DNA from: Procambarus clarkii
Taxonomy: Eukaryota > Arthropoda > Malacostraca > Decapoda > Cambaridae
Assembly: GCF_040958095.1 (NCBI RefSeq)
Contig: NC_091165.1
Location: 32,455,460-32,519,459 of the forward strand
Reading direction: 5' to 3'
DNA: 64,000 bases
Shown here: piece after piece, positions 62,900 through 64,000 of the stretch
Layout: each line of letters starts with the position of its first letter
Numbering within the stretch: the first letter of the stretch is position 1
The notes under the pieces: generated by a model
What the model was told of the DNA's origin: nothing
What the model saw: only the letters and a program-made list of their open reading frames with translations
Database searches by the model: none
Program-made: the position numbers and the translations under genes

Positions 62900-64000
62900 T
62901 TAACTGACACTGAAAAAGTTCTTTCTAACGTCCCTGTGGCTCATTTGAATACTCAGTCTCCACCTGTGTCCTCTTGTTCGCGTACCACTCGTTTTAAACA
63001 GTTCATCCTTATCTACCCTGTCAATTCCTCTGAGAATTTTGTAGGTAGTGATCCTGTCTCCCCTTACTCTTTTGTCTTCCAGTGTCGTCAGATGCATTTC
63101 ACGCAGCCTTTCTTCGTAACTCAGAAACTGAGTCCCAGAACTAAACTAACTTAGTTCTGGGACTAGTGGCATACCTCTGAACTTTTTCCAGCTTCGTCTT
63201 GTGCTTGACAAGGTACGGACTCCATACTGGGGCCGCATACTCCAGGATTGGTCCTACATATGTGGTGTACAATGTTCGGAATGTTTCCTTACACAGGTTC
63301 CTGAAGGAAGTTCTGATGTTAGCCAGCCTTGCATACGCCGCTGATGTTATTCTTGTTATGTGGGTTTCAGGAAACAGGTTTGTTATGATATCAACTCCTA
63401 GATCTTTCTCTCTGTCCGTTTCATGAAGGACTTCTTCTCGCATTTGGTATCTTGTGTCTGGCCTCATGTTTCCACCGCCTAGTTTCATTACCTTACATTT
63501 AATCGGGTTGAACTTTAGTAGCCGTTTGTTGGACCATTCATTCAGTTTGTCTAGGTCATCTTGTAGCCTCATACTATCTTCCTCTGTCTTAATCCTCCTC
63601 ATAATTTTTGCATCATCAGCAAACAATGAGAGGAACGATTCTATACCCTCTGGGAGATCATTTACATATATCAGAAACAGTATAGGTCCAAGAACTGAAC
63701 CCTGCGGGATTCCATTGGTGACGCCTCGACAATCTGAGACCTCACCCCTCACAGTGACTCACTATCGTCTGTTGCTTAGGTACTCCCTTATCCTGTGGAG
63801 TACCTTCTCTTCACTCCTGCCTGCATCTCCAGCTTGTGCACTAGTCTCTTATGTGGTACTGTGTCTAAGGCTTTCTGGCAATCCAAAAATATTCAGTCTG
63901 CCCAGCCTTCTCTATCGTGCCTGATTTATGTTGTCTGGTCGTAGAATTCAATTAACCCTGTGAGGCAGGTCTTGCCATCCCTGAACCCATGTTGCTGTTG
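62900..64000 (-). pseudogene. LINE-F reverse transcriptase, broken
   Basis: From the window edge: HGFRDGKTCLTGLIEFYDQ, REGWAD, IFLDCQKA and DTVPHKRLVHKLEMQAGV (around motif A, frameshifted). Then the 203-codon frame 63752-63141: GIPQGSVLGPILFLIYVNDL (motif B), LSLFADDAKIMRR (Asp-Asp), KDLGVDIITNLFPETHITRI, LYTTYVGPILEYAAPVWSPY. It is stopped at the inverted duplication at 63131-63164, and the C-terminus (MHLTTLEDKRVRGDRITTYK, ILRGIDRVDKDELF) follows in another frame. Confidence 0.85.
63131..63164. repeat. Perfect 14-bp inverted repeat, 6-nt loop
   Basis: AGTCCCAGAACTAA (63131-63144) and TTAGTTCTGGGACT (63151-63164) are exact reverse complements. Compared with LINE-E the second arm looks like an insertion templated by the first, and it breaks the LINE-F frame. 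Confidence 0.95.

Overview
The window is eukaryotic, non-coding repeat DNA with no host gene that I can support. The content suggests an arthropod, most likely a decapod crustacean: many non-LTR retrotransposon families, tRNA-derived SINEs, long GT/AC microsatellites and a BEL/Pao-type LTR element. The decapod call rests on my impression that the LINE and SINE tails resemble those of crayfish and their relatives, and it is inference only.

Layout. 1-1790: AT-rich flank with short, degenerate tandem repeats. 1791-28427: one uninterrupted 26.6-kb satellite with a 32-bp unit, about 830 copies and some 42% of the window. Each unit carries a dyad (CCAGTAG, 7 nt, CTACTGG). The array has several layers of higher-order structure, including an approximately 5-kb block present at least twice in tandem. 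28455-29790: a purine-rich minisatellite (36/42/45-bp units) that is open in several frames on both strands only because its units are multiples of three. 29791-30934: low-repeat DNA with no recognisable gene. 31090-36100: minus-strand fragments of RNase H-bearing LINEs, a SINE, a 51-bp minisatellite at three loci and a 31-bp minisatellite. 36600-39455: a decayed minus-strand BEL/Pao gag-protease region split by a SINE, with an SGNH-hydrolase-like fragment further upstream.

40736-64000 is a stack of LINEs. I label families by letter. LINE-A is I-like: ORF1 with three zinc knuckles, ORF2 with endonuclease (EN), reverse transcriptase (RT) and RNase H. LINE-B has EN and RT without RNase H; the copy at 43456-46398 is uninterrupted. 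LINE-C is a relative of B. LINE-D is I-like. LINE-E and LINE-F are two CR1/L2-like copies with (CA)n tails. Two long open frames, LINE-A ORF1 (46938-48755) and LINE-B ORF2 (43456-46398), look intact; nearly everything else is truncated, frameshifted or nested.

How the parts relate. The three SINE copies share a 3' tail with LINE-B, so LINE-B (or a close relative) is the likely source of the enzyme that moved them. LINE-C tails share a shorter core of the same motif. The nesting gives an order of events: in 52.5-60.7 kb a LINE-A copy was hit by a LINE-C tail and by a SINE plus LINE-B composite, and it ends where a LINE-D copy begins. The most unusual material is the satellite's layered duplication and the recurrence of hairpin-forming units in otherwise unrelated tandem repeats.
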